Below are positions 15,797 through 24,205 of a stretch of 33,254 nt of DNA, piece after piece. Numbering within the stretch: position 1 is the stretch's first letter; every line of letters begins with the position of its first letter. The position numbers and the translations under genes are program-made. Origin of the DNA: an uncultured Sphingopyxis sp. (lineage in GTDB: Bacteria > Pseudomonadota > Alphaproteobacteria > Sphingomonadales > Sphingomonadaceae); the NCBI GenBank assembly GCA_937873425.1, contig CALMYE010000102.1, forward strand, positions 1-33,254. Direction: 5' to 3'. The notes under the pieces were generated by a model. The model was given only the letters and a program-made list of their open reading frames with translations. It was not told the DNA's origin and searched no databases.

Positions 15797-16120
15797 TCAG
15801 TAGTTGGTGTCTTCCCATCCGCCGTATTCGAGGTCGTCGCATGAGATGGACCAGCCCTCACCGTCGAGACGCCCCAGAAATTTGCCGTCGCTTTCAGCCA
15901 TGGTGAACAGCATGGTTCCCGTGGCATCGCGGTAGCTGGTCATCGGAAGAGAGCGCATCGAAGTCCTGACCTCGTCGGGGACATCGGTCTTTGCCCATCC
16001 GCCCACGGGCTCGAAGTCTTGGACTGGGTTGCGCCAGTCAGGCATTACGGTGCTGATGATCAGCCAGCCATAGTTTTCAGGATTGAGATTGCGAATGTGC
16101 TCATGGGTGATGGTCAGCAT
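15797..16120 (-). CDS. Small hypothetical protein, 107 aa
   Basis: Not recognised. MLTITHEHIRNLNPENYGWLIISTVMPDWRNPVQDFEP is followed by a beta-rich C-terminus with Trp and Asp clusters (GEGWSISCDDLEYGGWEDTNY). Its start overlaps the end of 16114..16440 by seven bases. A 6-bp inverted repeat (15781-15799) spans its stop codon and may end or stabilise the message. Confidence 0.65.
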   Translation of the reverse strand: MLTITHEHIRNLNPENYGWLIISTVMPDWRNPVQDFEPVGGWAKTDVPDEVRTSMRSLPMTSYRDATGTMLFTMAESDGKFLGRLDGEGWSISCDDLEYGGWEDTNY

Positions 16121-16440
16121 TGGTTCGTCTTTCCTCGCTTCAATTGATCTTCTGCTCGGAAACGAACTGAGACATCGGGAGGCGATTTTTCGCCATGCCG
16201 CTCGAGCTCACGATAATAGATGTCTTGCCATGCCTCGGCATTGATGCCGGCCGCGTAGGCAGTCACGATCGACAACTTTCGGGCCTGCATATAATCGCGG
16301 GCCAAATGTTCCCCACGCTTTCGCCTTCGAAGGTATGCGTCGTAGATCTCGATCTTCATCCGCCAGATTCGGCGAAAATATCGACGTGAAGCTGCTTCGC
16401 GGCGAGCTGCGCGCCGCGCGAGGCGTTTCCATTGATCCAT
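16114..16440 (-). CDS. Arg-rich small hypothetical protein, 108 aa
   Basis: Not recognised. Its N-terminal 50 residues are very rich in Arg and Ala (MDQWKRLARRAARREAAS, RRRKRGEHLARDYMQARKL), consistent with a helical nucleic-acid- or membrane-binding segment. The remainder has AYAAGINAEAWQDIYYRELERHG. A basic protein of this type in a plasmid operon might contact DNA or RNA, but this is inference. The ATG starts six bases after the stop of 16447..16743. Confidence 0.65.
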   Translation of the reverse strand: MDQWKRLARRAARREAASRRYFRRIWRMKIEIYDAYLRRRKRGEHLARDYMQARKLSIVTAYAAGINAEAWQDIYYRELERHGEKSPPDVSVRFRAEDQLKRGKTNQC

Positions 16441-16446
16441 GTGAGA

Positions 16447-16743
16447 CTAGCCGCTTGCCTGGTCTGCAGCGACACCGCTGGTGGCGGCTGCCCCTTCATC
16501 ATCGAGGTTGTAATTGAAGAAGGTGCCGTCGTTCCCGATGGCATGAAGCTCGGCTTCAACTTTTTCACGACCTACGATGGTTTCTGAGGCGACAATCGAC
16601 ACACCGCTGCCGATGTCTTCGCCAAAGGCGGTCGAGTGCTGGATCTGTTCGAGCGTCATGCTCGAATATGCATCGACCGCCTCTTCGAGCGTATCGGTGT
16701 CGCACATCACTGTGATTTGCAGAACGAGTTTTTGAACGGGCAT
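16447..16743 (-). CDS. Small hypothetical protein, 98 aa
   Basis: Not recognised. ATG 16743 gives MPVQKLVLQITVMCDTDTLEEAVDAYSSM, a strand-helix start. Then GVSIVASETIVGREKVEAEL forms a probable strand-strand-helix end, and the tail is low in complexity (GAAATSGVAADQASG). It has a layout similar to the 15490..15741 product. The longer frame would run upstream through non-coding-like sequence. The gap to the next gene is only six bases. Confidence 0.65.
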   Translation of the reverse strand: MPVQKLVLQITVMCDTDTLEEAVDAYSSMTLEQIQHSTAFGEDIGSGVSIVASETIVGREKVEAELHAIGNDGTFFNYNLDDEGAAATSGVAADQASG

Positions 16744-16825
16744 TTGCGAACTTTCCGATATTCTGATGAATTCTGACCATATGCTCGCCGGCGAAATAGC
16801 GGCGACGAGCATATGGCGGAGACGA

Positions 16826-17386
16826 TTAGGCTTTGACCTCTCGGCTGATTTTCGCGCTCTTCGCTTCGAAGCTGCGCTGAGAGAGGGCGAGCAGGTCGGC
16901 GTCGGACATGCTGGGGATGTGCGGGCGACTGCTGTCGATCGTGGTCATCAGTTCCTGGAACAGGATGCTCGATGCCTTCTGATTGCGCTTGTTGTCAGCA
17001 AGGCCTGGCATGCGCGGGGTGGCGAGTGCGAGCGTTTCGGTCATGGCTGCTGCAAGACGGGCCATTTGAAGGCCGTCGTTGAGGCCAGCCGCGCGGAGAC
17101 CGGCCTTGATGCCGAGAGTCTTGGCGACGGCTTTGGTCTGGATGGTAGCCTTGGCCGCAAAGTTGACGGGAGCGTGACGATCGGTGGTGACGTCGGCCAG
17201 GATGAGAGAGCGATCGACCGACTGGGCGACCTGGCTGTCGAAGGTTGCATCGTCGAAATCGTCGACCTTGAATTCCATTGCCTTCACATGGCGATCAAAG
17301 TCTGCTTCGACGTCGGCCGGAATGATTTGGGCTGCAAGCGGATGCGCGGCAGAAACTGCTGCGAGGCAGAGAGCGAAACGGGTCAA
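16826..17386 (-). CDS. Secreted hypothetical protein, 186 aa
   Basis: The frame can start at GTG 17413, but TTG 17386 is preferred: AAGGAA lies six bases before it, and the GTG falls inside the hairpin at 17404-17429. From TTG the product begins MTRFALCLAAVSAAHPLAAQ, a typical signal peptide with an AxA-like cleavage region. The mature part is Ala-rich and helical (AVAKTLGIKAGLRAAGLNDGLQMARLAAAM) and ends SFEAKSAKISREVKA. It is presumably exported to the periplasm, and no family is recognised. Confidence 0.72.
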   Translation of the reverse strand: MTRFALCLAAVSAAHPLAAQIIPADVEADFDRHVKAMEFKVDDFDDATFDSQVAQSVDRSLILADVTTDRHAPVNFAAKATIQTKAVAKTLGIKAGLRAAGLNDGLQMARLAAAMTETLALATPRMPGLADNKRNQKASSILFQELMTTIDSSRPHIPSMSDADLLALSQRSFEAKSAKISREVKA

Positions 17387-17403
17387 AGCAGATTCCTTTT
17401 GTG

Positions 17404-17429
17404 ATGGCTGCACGATCGAACGCAGCCAT
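17404..17429. repeat. 8-bp hairpin upstream of the secreted-protein gene
   Basis: ATGGCTGC (17404-17411) and GCAGCCAT (17422-17429) form a perfect stem around a 10-base loop. On the minus strand it sits between the stop of 17441..18628 and the ribosome site of 16826..17386, with no U-tract. It is more like an intercistronic stability or translation-control hairpin than a terminator. Confidence 0.45.
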
Positions 17430-17440
17430 TTCTTCTTAAT

Positions 17441-18628
17441 TCAGGCGTGCTCGGGTTCGACTGGGCGGCTGCCCCTTTCTTCCCTCTCACGACGCCACTT
17501 CTCATCACGCTGCTCTTGGAGCTGCGTCTTGAAATCCGGGACAAGGCGATGGAACAGAACATAGGCCCGATTAAGGGTCTCAGCGAAGGGCTCGTTCCCG
17601 CGCGTTGAGGCAATGACATAGTCCCAATGCGAACCATCGTTCGGATATCCGTAGCGGAGAATGAACGAGAAACCGGATGGTCTGACCGCGAGGCCGATGG
17701 TCTGAATTTCGATCGCACCGATATGAATGTTGTTAAGGCTGGTGGAGAGTTTCATGCGCCGGCTTTGGACGAGCATCTCGTCAAGGGCATTGCTCATCGA
17801 GTGCACCGGACCGGTAGCGATGTCGCAATATCCCCTGCCTCTGTGAGGGACATCTATTTTGAGGGTTTTGCCCGTCTGGTAGCCGGCGTCTTCTCGCCAC
17901 TGCCGATAAAAATCGTAGCTGTTCGCAAGGAGCGCATATTGGAAACGCTTCTTCAGATCCTTCATCGAGAGGATCGGCTTCAATTCGGAGAAACTGAATG
18001 GATTGGTCCCGTTGCCCCCGCTGAGCAGGTGGCTGTGCTTCTGGTCATGCCAGCTGCATTTTTGATGGTAATCTTTGCCGCTGTTTGCGAGCCAGCGAAA
18101 TGTCTCGATGATCTGATCGATCTCGTACGGGTGCCAGGAGCGATCGGGTGCGACGAGGTGATCGACGTCGATTTCGAACGAATGCCGGAGCGCCTTTCCG
18201 GTTTTGTCCTGCCGGATCGACAGGAGTTCGACGTTATTGCCGTAATGATAGGCATTCCAGCCATTGGAATCGCCATTGTGAATGCGGTACGCGTCGTATG
18301 AGTTCGCCTCTTTTAGGACGATCTCGCGCGCGGCTTTTTCGGTCTTTGCATATACGAGGACCGAAACCTCGGCCGTGATAGGGCATTGGAGCGGCATTGC
18401 CCATTCGTCTTCATCGGCGAGCGATCGCGCCCTGATGATCGAAGGCGGAAGCCGGTATTGATGTTCTTCTCCGACGTTGGTGATGCACCAGTCGGACGGA
18501 AACGGGTTCGGCTTGGGATAGCCTGCGCAGGCGGCGATGAACTGGTCATAGCTGTGCGTCGACATTGGAAGATGCAGATAGCGTCGGAAGACGCGGGTCT
18601 CGCGAAGGCGGGCGATGAAGCGAGGCAC
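17441..18628 (-). CDS. Hypothetical protein, 395 aa
   Basis: Not recognised. The start is a GTG (MPRFIARLRETRVFRRYLH) with AGGA eight bases upstream; an alternative ATG at 18565 lacks a ribosome site. The N-terminus is basic, and the middle is aromatic- and His-rich (NGWNAYHYGNNVELLSIRQ, KCSWHDQKHSHLLSGGNG). The end carries a charged helix (TQLQEQRDEKWRREREERG). Several His and Cys residues could form a metal site, but no known motif matches. It is soluble. Confidence 0.75.
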   Translation of the reverse strand: MPRFIARLRETRVFRRYLHLPMSTHSYDQFIAACAGYPKPNPFPSDWCITNVGEEHQYRLPPSIIRARSLADEDEWAMPLQCPITAEVSVLVYAKTEKAAREIVLKEANSYDAYRIHNGDSNGWNAYHYGNNVELLSIRQDKTGKALRHSFEIDVDHLVAPDRSWHPYEIDQIIETFRWLANSGKDYHQKCSWHDQKHSHLLSGGNGTNPFSFSELKPILSMKDLKKRFQYALLANSYDFYRQWREDAGYQTGKTLKIDVPHRGRGYCDIATGPVHSMSNALDEMLVQSRRMKLSTSLNNIHIGAIEIQTIGLAVRPSGFSFILRYGYPNDGSHWDYVIASTRGNEPFAETLNRAYVLFHRLVPDFKTQLQEQRDEKWRREREERGSRPVEPEHA

Positions 18629-18702
18629 GTCAAATTTCCTAATCAGGGGAGGTCGCTACCCGCTGCATTTATTGCATCTCGACACTTTTAGGGTCTAAAG
18701 GT

Positions 18703-20277
18703 TCAGACGGACTCATCGATTTCTGTGACAAAAAAATCGGCAATGTCTTGAAGCTTTTCGTTTGGCTCCAAATCTCCGGCTAACGCGATGTCATAGGACA
18801 TGTCGTCGTCTTTATCGACGATAACCAGAGCGAGATCTTGAAGCGAATGCCCCAGGGTGTCGATGACGAAGGCGACATACCGATCCGGATTGTGCGCTAA
18901 TGCGTATAACAATCTGTTGTTTCCAAAGTGGATACGCAAGCTATCGATTTCTTCATCCAGATCTTCAAAGTCGAGCATAATAATTTTGAAATCATCGAAA
19001 GGAATTTCGACATTTTCGCAGCTGATATCATCCCGAACCGCTTCGAAGATTTCCTCGAATCCTTTCTTGAGTACGGGAAACTCCTCGTGAAGGACGACTT
19101 GTCGCGCGAGCCAACCTTGCACCTCGAAACCTTCAATAGGATCATCAATTTCCGTGACGATTTCCTGAAGAGCCCCGAAAGCGTCGTAGCCGGCCTTTTC
19201 GTGAAAAGAGAGGTATGGGGCGGCTTGGATCATGGACGGATGATATTGATAGGCTGAGTGTCGGAGCATGTCGGAGGGAACTGAGAAAGCGTCGTATTCC
19301 ACGAAAAGGTCATCGAGAACCTTGTCTACGACGGCCTCGTGCGCGGTTCGCAGCCATTTGAGCGCTCTCAGGTGATCGGCATCGTCAACGATTCCAAACC
19401 CCTGGTCTACAAAGACTTTGATCCAATCGTTAGTCGCTGAGCGATTTTCGTCGAACGTTATGAGAGGGATAAATCGTAAAAACGGCCTATAGGAAGGCTT
19501 AAGCGAAACGATCGCGTCTACATGATCGATATATCGCTGTATTTTTGTCAGGTCGTTTTTACCGGGAATGATCTGTACAGAATCGATGGCAGATTCCTTG
19601 TCATCGAGACCGCCGACGCAATTGTCGAGGAGATCATTCAGCAGTTCGCGAATCGTGATGGCTACTATTTCGGTGAGAAGTGGAAGGGCCAATTCTTCAA
19701 TCGGTGGCACCGGCATTTTGATATTTTTACGTAAACCGGCGAGAATTTTTTTGTGATCAGATTTGTCGCGCGGATCGACTTTCGACGCTCTTCCGAGGAT
19801 ATCGAGAAGAAACTGGGTTTCGTCGGGGTGAGCATTGAATGACGGCACATCGAATGATACGACCTCCGGGTCGAGAGGCACCCAATTCCGATCTGCGTCT
19901 CTTACACTTGCGACGATCTCCCAGTCAGTCACTTCCACCCTTAGTTCGTCGAAAATCTCGAACGAAGGCCTCCTATCGGAATAAAAATCGGGACGACCGT
20001 CGATGCGCTCTTGGAAAGTTCCTAAGATGCCCTCAGCCATGAGATCAGGAATTTTTGCCTTTTCCGATAGTGTAACTGCGGCGTTATTTTGATTCCACGG
20101 CGCAAGCCTGCGGCCGTCGAGCAACGTCGATGTCATGTCATGCCAATTTAGCGATCCGGACCCCACCGCGATTACCGCTTGGCACGAGCTTAGCGAGACC
20201 TCCAGATCGCAGCGCTTGCATTCGGATCTAAGAGACTTCGCGAGCGATTTTGCGCGCGCAACTGTGGTTGGTGTCAT
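18703..20277 (-). CDS. Hypothetical protein A of a tandem paralogue pair, 524 aa
   Basis: Related to the next gene upstream (20485..22068). Both begin MTPTT-x-ARAK-x-LAKSLRSE and share SYRPF, ALKWLR, [YF]HPSMI-x-A and GWLAR. The N-terminal 50 residues (LAKSLRSE...SLSSCQAVIA...NWHDMTS) resemble the short helical module S-x2-LE-x-IA-x3-G-x2-DWN-x-L seen at the start of many rhizobial and sphingomonad plasmid proteins, including those called glyoxalase superfamily (Glyoxalase_8-like). No catalytic motif is visible in the rest, which is acidic and helical. The ATG is preceded by GGAAG and by the structured leader described separately. Confidence 0.8.
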   Translation of the reverse strand: MTPTTVARAKSLAKSLRSECKRCDLEVSLSSCQAVIAVGSGSLNWHDMTSTLLDGRRLAPWNQNNAAVTLSEKAKIPDLMAEGILGTFQERIDGRPDFYSDRRPSFEIFDELRVEVTDWEIVASVRDADRNWVPLDPEVVSFDVPSFNAHPDETQFLLDILGRASKVDPRDKSDHKKILAGLRKNIKMPVPPIEELALPLLTEIVAITIRELLNDLLDNCVGGLDDKESAIDSVQIIPGKNDLTKIQRYIDHVDAIVSLKPSYRPFLRFIPLITFDENRSATNDWIKVFVDQGFGIVDDADHLRALKWLRTAHEAVVDKVLDDLFVEYDAFSVPSDMLRHSAYQYHPSMIQAAPYLSFHEKAGYDAFGALQEIVTEIDDPIEGFEVQGWLARQVVLHEEFPVLKKGFEEIFEAVRDDISCENVEIPFDDFKIIMLDFEDLDEEIDSLRIHFGNNRLLYALAHNPDRYVAFVIDTLGHSLQDLALVIVDKDDDMSYDIALAGDLEPNEKLQDIADFFVTEIDESV

Positions 20278-20298
20278 CGTTCATCTTCCCAAGCCAGT

Positions 20299-20430
20299 TC
20301 GTCCCGCTCGAGCCGGCGATTGGAAGAAACCAAGAGCCATGCTTCGTTATGTGTCACGCTTCGCGCCACCACGCCCATCGGGCTTCTCCACGCGGGAGGA
20401 AGGTCAGATGGCTCGACCTTCCTCCTTTTT
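20299..20430 (+). ncRNA. Structured RNA-like element, copy A
   Basis: A near-identical element precedes both tandem paralogues. In copy A: closing stem TCCCGC (20302-20307) with GCGGGA (20392-20397); a hairpin GGC-GA-TTGG (20315-20323) with CCAA-GA-GCC (20330-20338) whose GA/GA internal loop would form tandem G-A pairs only in plus-strand RNA; and GCCC (20373-20376) with GGGC (20380-20383). It ends in an intrinsic terminator on the plus strand. The element may be a small RNA, or a leader read the other way as the 5' UTR of 18703..20277. Orientation is inferred from the terminator, the tandem GA pairs and the A-rich loops. Confidence 0.55.
20395..20430 (+). terminator. Intrinsic terminator, plus strand
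   Basis: GGAGGAAGGTC (20395-20405) and GACCTTCCTCC (20415-20425) form a perfect 11-bp stem with a 9-base loop, followed by TTTTT (20426-20430). No plus-strand protein gene lies upstream, so it most likely ends the RNA-like element. Its 5' arm shares three bases with the closing stem of that element. Confidence 0.75.
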
Positions 20431-20484
20431 ATCGCATGTTCGTCATGTACGAAAGAGCGTTATGGAATTTTGACGGGTTTCAGG

Positions 20485-22068
20485 TCATCTTTTGCGGAAG
20501 CGGCGACGTTCCGCGACGGCTTGTTCCGCAATTTCTTTAGCAACCTGATTGAAATGCTTTGGAACTTTCAAACCTTCAGCGGCCGCGAGCCTTACAGTTC
20601 CATTTGGAGCAATACAGGCTACGGCAAAATCGGCGATCGTCGCCCCTTGCCTATCCAATATGAAGCAGGGTCCGTCGATGGCCCCCGATACGGGGCTTTG
20701 AATGGATGTAAGATCTCCGAAAAGGACATCTAGCAATGATGCCCATTCAGGTTCGTCGGGATCGATTTTTACGAGACCATAGTCGCCGTAATCAACTCCC
20801 TCGCCTGTGCCGTATAGATGAACTCTCATCCAATCGGTGAGGTGTGAGGGCGATTCCTCGAGTAACTCACACTCGTCGTATTCGGTGAAAATGCGCGCGA
20901 GCCATCCCGAAGTTGCGTATGCGAGATCCTTGTCTTCAATATTGGCAACGTGATGCATGATCATGCCGAAGACGTCTGCATCGCTTTCCCGATAGGAAAA
21001 AGCTGGTCCGGCCTCGATCATTGACGGATGAAATTCGGAAGGATCGGTGAGCAGCATCTCATCAGGAGCCATGAATATGTAGCGATCGAAGTCGATGCGA
21101 TCCAGCACCCGAGCAATGACATCAGGCTTGGCGCGTCGTAGCCATTTGAGCGCTGCCAGCTCATCGGCGGATGCATTCTCACGGAATCCACTGTCGATCG
21201 CTTGCTCGAGGCTGACAGGTGAAGATGGGCCGTCGATCATTACTCGATCGAGATATTTTATGAACGGCCGATAGGATGCCGGCAGCGCCTCGATTTGGTC
21301 GAACTTTTCGATGAACATGTTCGCGCTTGCGAGCGTGAGGGGCGGCGGCAGAAGAAGGACCCCTGATATCGCATCCTCTTCGCCAGGCAGGGTTCCGACG
21401 GTGGCTTCAAGCAGTTGGTTGACCGCTACGAATATGAACAGAGCGACCTTCGAAATGGCGGCCATGAAATGGATTTTTTGGTTTTTTGATTTTATTAAAT
21501 CGGTGTGCGACCTGAGCCCGGCTAAAATCAAATCTGGATCGGAGCAGTCTTTGGGCACTCGAGAAGCGCGGTGCAGGAAGCGCAGATAAAACGGATAGTC
21601 GCCAGGCGAAAGCGATTCATCGGCGGGGAATATGCTGACGAATTGCGGATCGATTTCGACCCAGTCTCCATCATCCGATTTTTCAAATGCACGGATCTTC
21701 TTGCCGGCCGCTTCGAATTTCAGAAGGCCTAGGATGGTGCAGCTCGCATCGTCAAAGAGCTTGGCTTTTTTCGAATGGCCGGGTCGGCCAGCGACGCGGT
21801 CGGCGAAATCGCAGACGCATTTTTCGGCGGCCTTGATGTCGATTTTCGCGAGCTCAGCGAGCGTGGCGGCGGCTTTATCCTTTTGCCAAATCAAGGCGGT
21901 CTGCTTGCCGTTGATTTGGCTTGTGAGGCTGTTCCAGTCGCTTGCGCCGGATCCGGCCGCGATCGCAGCCTGGCAAGCGGTGAGTGTGCATGGAAAGCCA
22001 TGCTTCACAGTTTCAGAACGAAGAGATTTCGCGAGCATTTTTGCGCGGGCAAGGGTGGTAGGCGTCAT
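20485..22068 (-). CDS. Hypothetical protein B of a tandem paralogue pair, 527 aa
   Basis: Paralogue of 18703..20277, with the same N-terminal helical module (LAKSLRSET...TLTACQAAIAAGSGASDWNSLTS) and the shared blocks SYRPF, ALKWLRRA, FHPSMIEAGP and SGWLARIF. Outside these blocks similarity is weak, so the pair is old, or has diverged fast, relative to the leader and N-terminal codons, which are much more alike. No signal peptide. A hydrophobic stretch (ISKVALFIFVAVNQLLEA) near the middle might be buried rather than membrane-spanning. The end is basic (AVAERRRFRKR). GGGAG precedes the ATG. Function unknown. Confidence 0.8.
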   Translation of the reverse strand: MTPTTLARAKMLAKSLRSETVKHGFPCTLTACQAAIAAGSGASDWNSLTSQINGKQTALIWQKDKAAATLAELAKIDIKAAEKCVCDFADRVAGRPGHSKKAKLFDDASCTILGLLKFEAAGKKIRAFEKSDDGDWVEIDPQFVSIFPADESLSPGDYPFYLRFLHRASRVPKDCSDPDLILAGLRSHTDLIKSKNQKIHFMAAISKVALFIFVAVNQLLEATVGTLPGEEDAISGVLLLPPPLTLASANMFIEKFDQIEALPASYRPFIKYLDRVMIDGPSSPVSLEQAIDSGFRENASADELAALKWLRRAKPDVIARVLDRIDFDRYIFMAPDEMLLTDPSEFHPSMIEAGPAFSYRESDADVFGMIMHHVANIEDKDLAYATSGWLARIFTEYDECELLEESPSHLTDWMRVHLYGTGEGVDYGDYGLVKIDPDEPEWASLLDVLFGDLTSIQSPVSGAIDGPCFILDRQGATIADFAVACIAPNGTVRLAAAEGLKVPKHFNQVAKEIAEQAVAERRRFRKR

Positions 22069-22090
22069 GGTTCAACTCCCGACTGCCAGA

Positions 22091-22207
22091 TCGTCCCGCT
22101 CGAGCCGGCGATTGGGCGAAAACCAAAAGCCAAAGTTTATTGCATCGATTTAGCCGCCTTGCCCATGGGGCTTTCCCGCGCGGGAGGAAGGTCGGGCGGA
22201 TGACCTT
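22091..22207 (+). ncRNA. Structured RNA-like element, copy B
   Basis: Second copy of the element at 20299-20430. Closing stem TCCCGC (22094-22099) with GCGGGA (22180-22185); hairpin GGC-GA-TTGG (22107-22115) with CCAA-AA-GCC (22123-22131), loop changed to GCGAAAA; GCCC-ATG-GGGC (22161-22171). Stems are kept while loops and the segment between the hairpins differ. The terminal hairpin is reduced to AAGGTC/GACCTT (22188-22207) without a U-tract. It sits directly before the 20485..22068 start on the opposite strand. Confidence 0.5.
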
Positions 22208-22243
22208 ACCGCCGTATATGATTCCTTCGCTCGATGCGAAAGC

Positions 22244-23248
22244 CTAAAAGTCGTGGCGCAGCAGCTTCCCTCGCATCGTGAAGCGATCAAAGGAATAAAC
22301 ATGCTCTAGCGGACTGTTCGTACATTTGCCGACAAACCGATCCGGCCAAGCCTTTCCGCCATCCTGGATTTCCACTGGACCGCCGCAAATTTGACAAGAG
22401 GATTCGTATCGGACGACCTTGTATTGCGCAAAATCTCCGTTGTCTGGATCGTGCACTTTTTCAACCTGCGCAGGACGCTCCGAATTTTTAAGGTGCTCGC
22501 CGGGATGAAGTATCATCATTTTTCGATCGGTAAGCGTCAACCACGATCGAATATGAAAGAAATAGAAAAACCATCCAATCAGAGCTGCCATTAAAAGACT
22601 TCGAAGATTGGAAGAGGTGACTGGAGAATCTGGTGTTAGTGAGAGCTCAAGGAAGACGACGATCACCGAAAGCGCGATAAACAATATTTGGAACAAAAGT
22701 GAACTAAGAAACAGCCACCAACGCCATTGAGGTCGCTTGATGCCGCCACGACCAAATGAAAGTGAACCTTTCCAATTCAGCTTTATATTTTCAGAATCTG
22801 ATTTTCTATAAACGATCTTGTCGGATCGAACATCCGTTGGCGCGGGGAGAATACTCCCTATTTCGCCATCAAACGGAACGGATTCGAGATAGTAGGTGGT
22901 GGGATTGCCGCTTCCGCCCCCTATATTTTCTCTTACGACCAAGATCCGTTCTAAACCAGCTTCTGAGACCTTCTGGCGATAAAGCGGCAGCCCCTTTTCG
23001 TAGAAAAGTAACGACCGCTTAGAGATTTCTCTCAGCCGGTTTTCTTTGGATTTCGGATTTTCGCTGCCCGTATCTTCTTCCCCGAAAATCTCCTCACGCG
23101 TGAGAGCTCTTTGCCAAGGCTCACAGTCAACACGCTGAATGGTTTCGTTGCAAAGATTTTTGAGAAATTGCCACTCTGCACCTTTTGATCCGTTGTGGCC
23201 AGATTCCAGCCAAGATCTCATTACGGCAAGATCGCTGTGAAACTCCAT
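22244..23248 (-). CDS. Two-helix membrane protein with N-terminal soluble domain and Cys pair
   Basis: 334 residues. The N-terminal ~135 residues are soluble; helices are followed by RENIGGGSGNPTTYYLESVPF, a pattern like the wing of some winged-helix DNA-binding domains (G-x-GNPTTY-x-L). Two hydrophobic segments lie at about 178-202 and 214-232. The C-terminal part has Cys285-x2-Cys288 and later Cys309 and His316, consistent with a zinc ribbon. A DNA-binding or sensor domain tied to the membrane is one reading, but this is inference. AAAGGGG precedes the ATG. It is divergent from the CoiA-like gene across a 105-base gap. Confidence 0.78.
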   Translation of the reverse strand: MEFHSDLAVMRSWLESGHNGSKGAEWQFLKNLCNETIQRVDCEPWQRALTREEIFGEEDTGSENPKSKENRLREISKRSLLFYEKGLPLYRQKVSEAGLERILVVRENIGGGSGNPTTYYLESVPFDGEIGSILPAPTDVRSDKIVYRKSDSENIKLNWKGSLSFGRGGIKRPQWRWWLFLSSLLFQILFIALSVIVVFLELSLTPDSPVTSSNLRSLLMAALIGWFFYFFHIRSWLTLTDRKMMILHPGEHLKNSERPAQVEKVHDPDNGDFAQYKVVRYESSCQICGGPVEIQDGGKAWPDRFVGKCTNSPLEHVYSFDRFTMRGKLLRHDF

Positions 23249-23314
23249 GGAAACACCCCTTTCGTAGGGTTTACTGGGTATTTCTGGATACGTCGACGAA
23301 ATATTTTGTTGTTG

Positions 23315-23332
23315 GGTTCGGACAAGCGAACC
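23315..23332. promoter_or_regulatory. Inverted repeat in the divergent intergenic region
   Basis: GGTTCG (23315-23320) and CGAACC (23327-23332) form a perfect 6-bp inverted repeat with a 6-base centre, about 22 bases before the ATG of the CoiA-like gene. Its position between divergent genes suits a shared operator. No clear -10 or -35 pair could be assigned for either direction. Confidence 0.4.
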
Positions 23333-23353
23333 GGCATCAAAAGGAATTTCACG

Positions 23354-24202
23354 ATGAAGTTTGCTTTAACTAAGAATGGGCAGTGGAAACATATTTCAAG
23401 CGCTGAACGGGGGCTTAGCTGTTCGCTGCTCTGCGCAGTTTGTGGTGAAGCCGTAATTGCAAAGAAGGGCGCTGAGAGAGAGCACCATTTTTCTCATGCG
23501 GCAGATACGAGCAATTGCGTCACGCGCAGGGAGACGCTTCTGCATCTCTGTGGCAAGTCGATACTTTTGGAGCATAAGGGGTTGATGGTGCCACCGATTG
23601 ACGATGGCAAACCGTCTCGCTTTCTGCAGTTTATAGAATTGGAAGCGGAGGTAAGGCTAGAGGGTTTCAAGCCGGATCTTCTGGGAATTACGGACGTCGG
23701 ACAGGTTGCAATTGAAATTGGATATTCTTCGTTCCCGGACATCGAAAAGCGGATCACGGTTTCAAACTCTGGGATTCGCACGCTTGAGATTGGTCTCGAT
23801 CATTTTGATCCGGAGAATTTTGATGTGGAAGAACTGACAAATTTTCTGATCTCCGGTCTTGCAAAGAAAACATGGCTCTCCCTCGTAGAGGTTAACGAGC
23901 AGCTTCCGCTTCCCGAGTTCGAAAATGCGGATGACCGTGAGGATAATGAGTCAAAGTGGTCGTGGAAGGAGATGATATTGTACGGTTGTCGTGTGGCTGT
24001 CCGCCAATTTAAGAGTGGGTGGATATATATACAATCGCACGGCGCGAATTCCGTTTTGATCAGTGCCCTGTGGAAGCTTCGCCGCTCCTGTAAAGGAAGC
24101 CTATGGGTTCCAAGTTACAGGTCTTCAAATTTTCCGCCGAAATATCGTGATCGGGTGTGGGCGGAACTGCATATTATGGAGCAGGATGCTTCTGAAAGTT
24201 GA
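23354..24202 (+). CDS. CoiA-like nuclease domain protein
   Basis: 282 residues from ATG 23354, with AAGGA upstream. It is the only host gene on the plus strand. The N-terminal zinc-finger-like part has Cys27-x2-Cys30, then KKGAEREHHFSH (His44/45, His48) and Cys55, in the pattern CxxC...G...HFxH...C of the competence protein CoiA-like family. A restriction-endonuclease-like core follows: FKPDLL (Asp108) and VAIEIGYS (Glu121), with RTLEIGLDHFDPE after it. Family members are predicted nucleases, and this one could process DNA on a plasmid or act in defence. The C-terminal 120 residues are unrecognised. Confidence 0.75.
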   Translation: MKFALTKNGQWKHISSAERGLSCSLLCAVCGEAVIAKKGAEREHHFSHAADTSNCVTRRETLLHLCGKSILLEHKGLMVPPIDDGKPSRFLQFIELEAEVRLEGFKPDLLGITDVGQVAIEIGYSSFPDIEKRITVSNSGIRTLEIGLDHFDPENFDVEELTNFLISGLAKKTWLSLVEVNEQLPLPEFENADDREDNESKWSWKEMILYGCRVAVRQFKSGWIYIQSHGANSVLISALWKLRRSCKGSLWVPSYRSSNFPPKYRDRVWAELHIMEQDASES

Positions 24203-24205
24203 TCG

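Noticed and set aside
16766..17404. 212-codon plus-strand frame
   Set aside because: Antisense to the secreted protein gene with a clear signal peptide and ribosome site.
20299..20430. RNase P RNA or SRP RNA identity for the structured element
   Set aside because: Only a short GGAGGAAG-like stretch resembles RNase P, and the universal motifs of both RNAs are absent.
24203..24205. Terminator between the convergent CoiA-like and recombinase genes
   Set aside because: Only three bases separate the stops, and no hairpin with U-tract was found around them.
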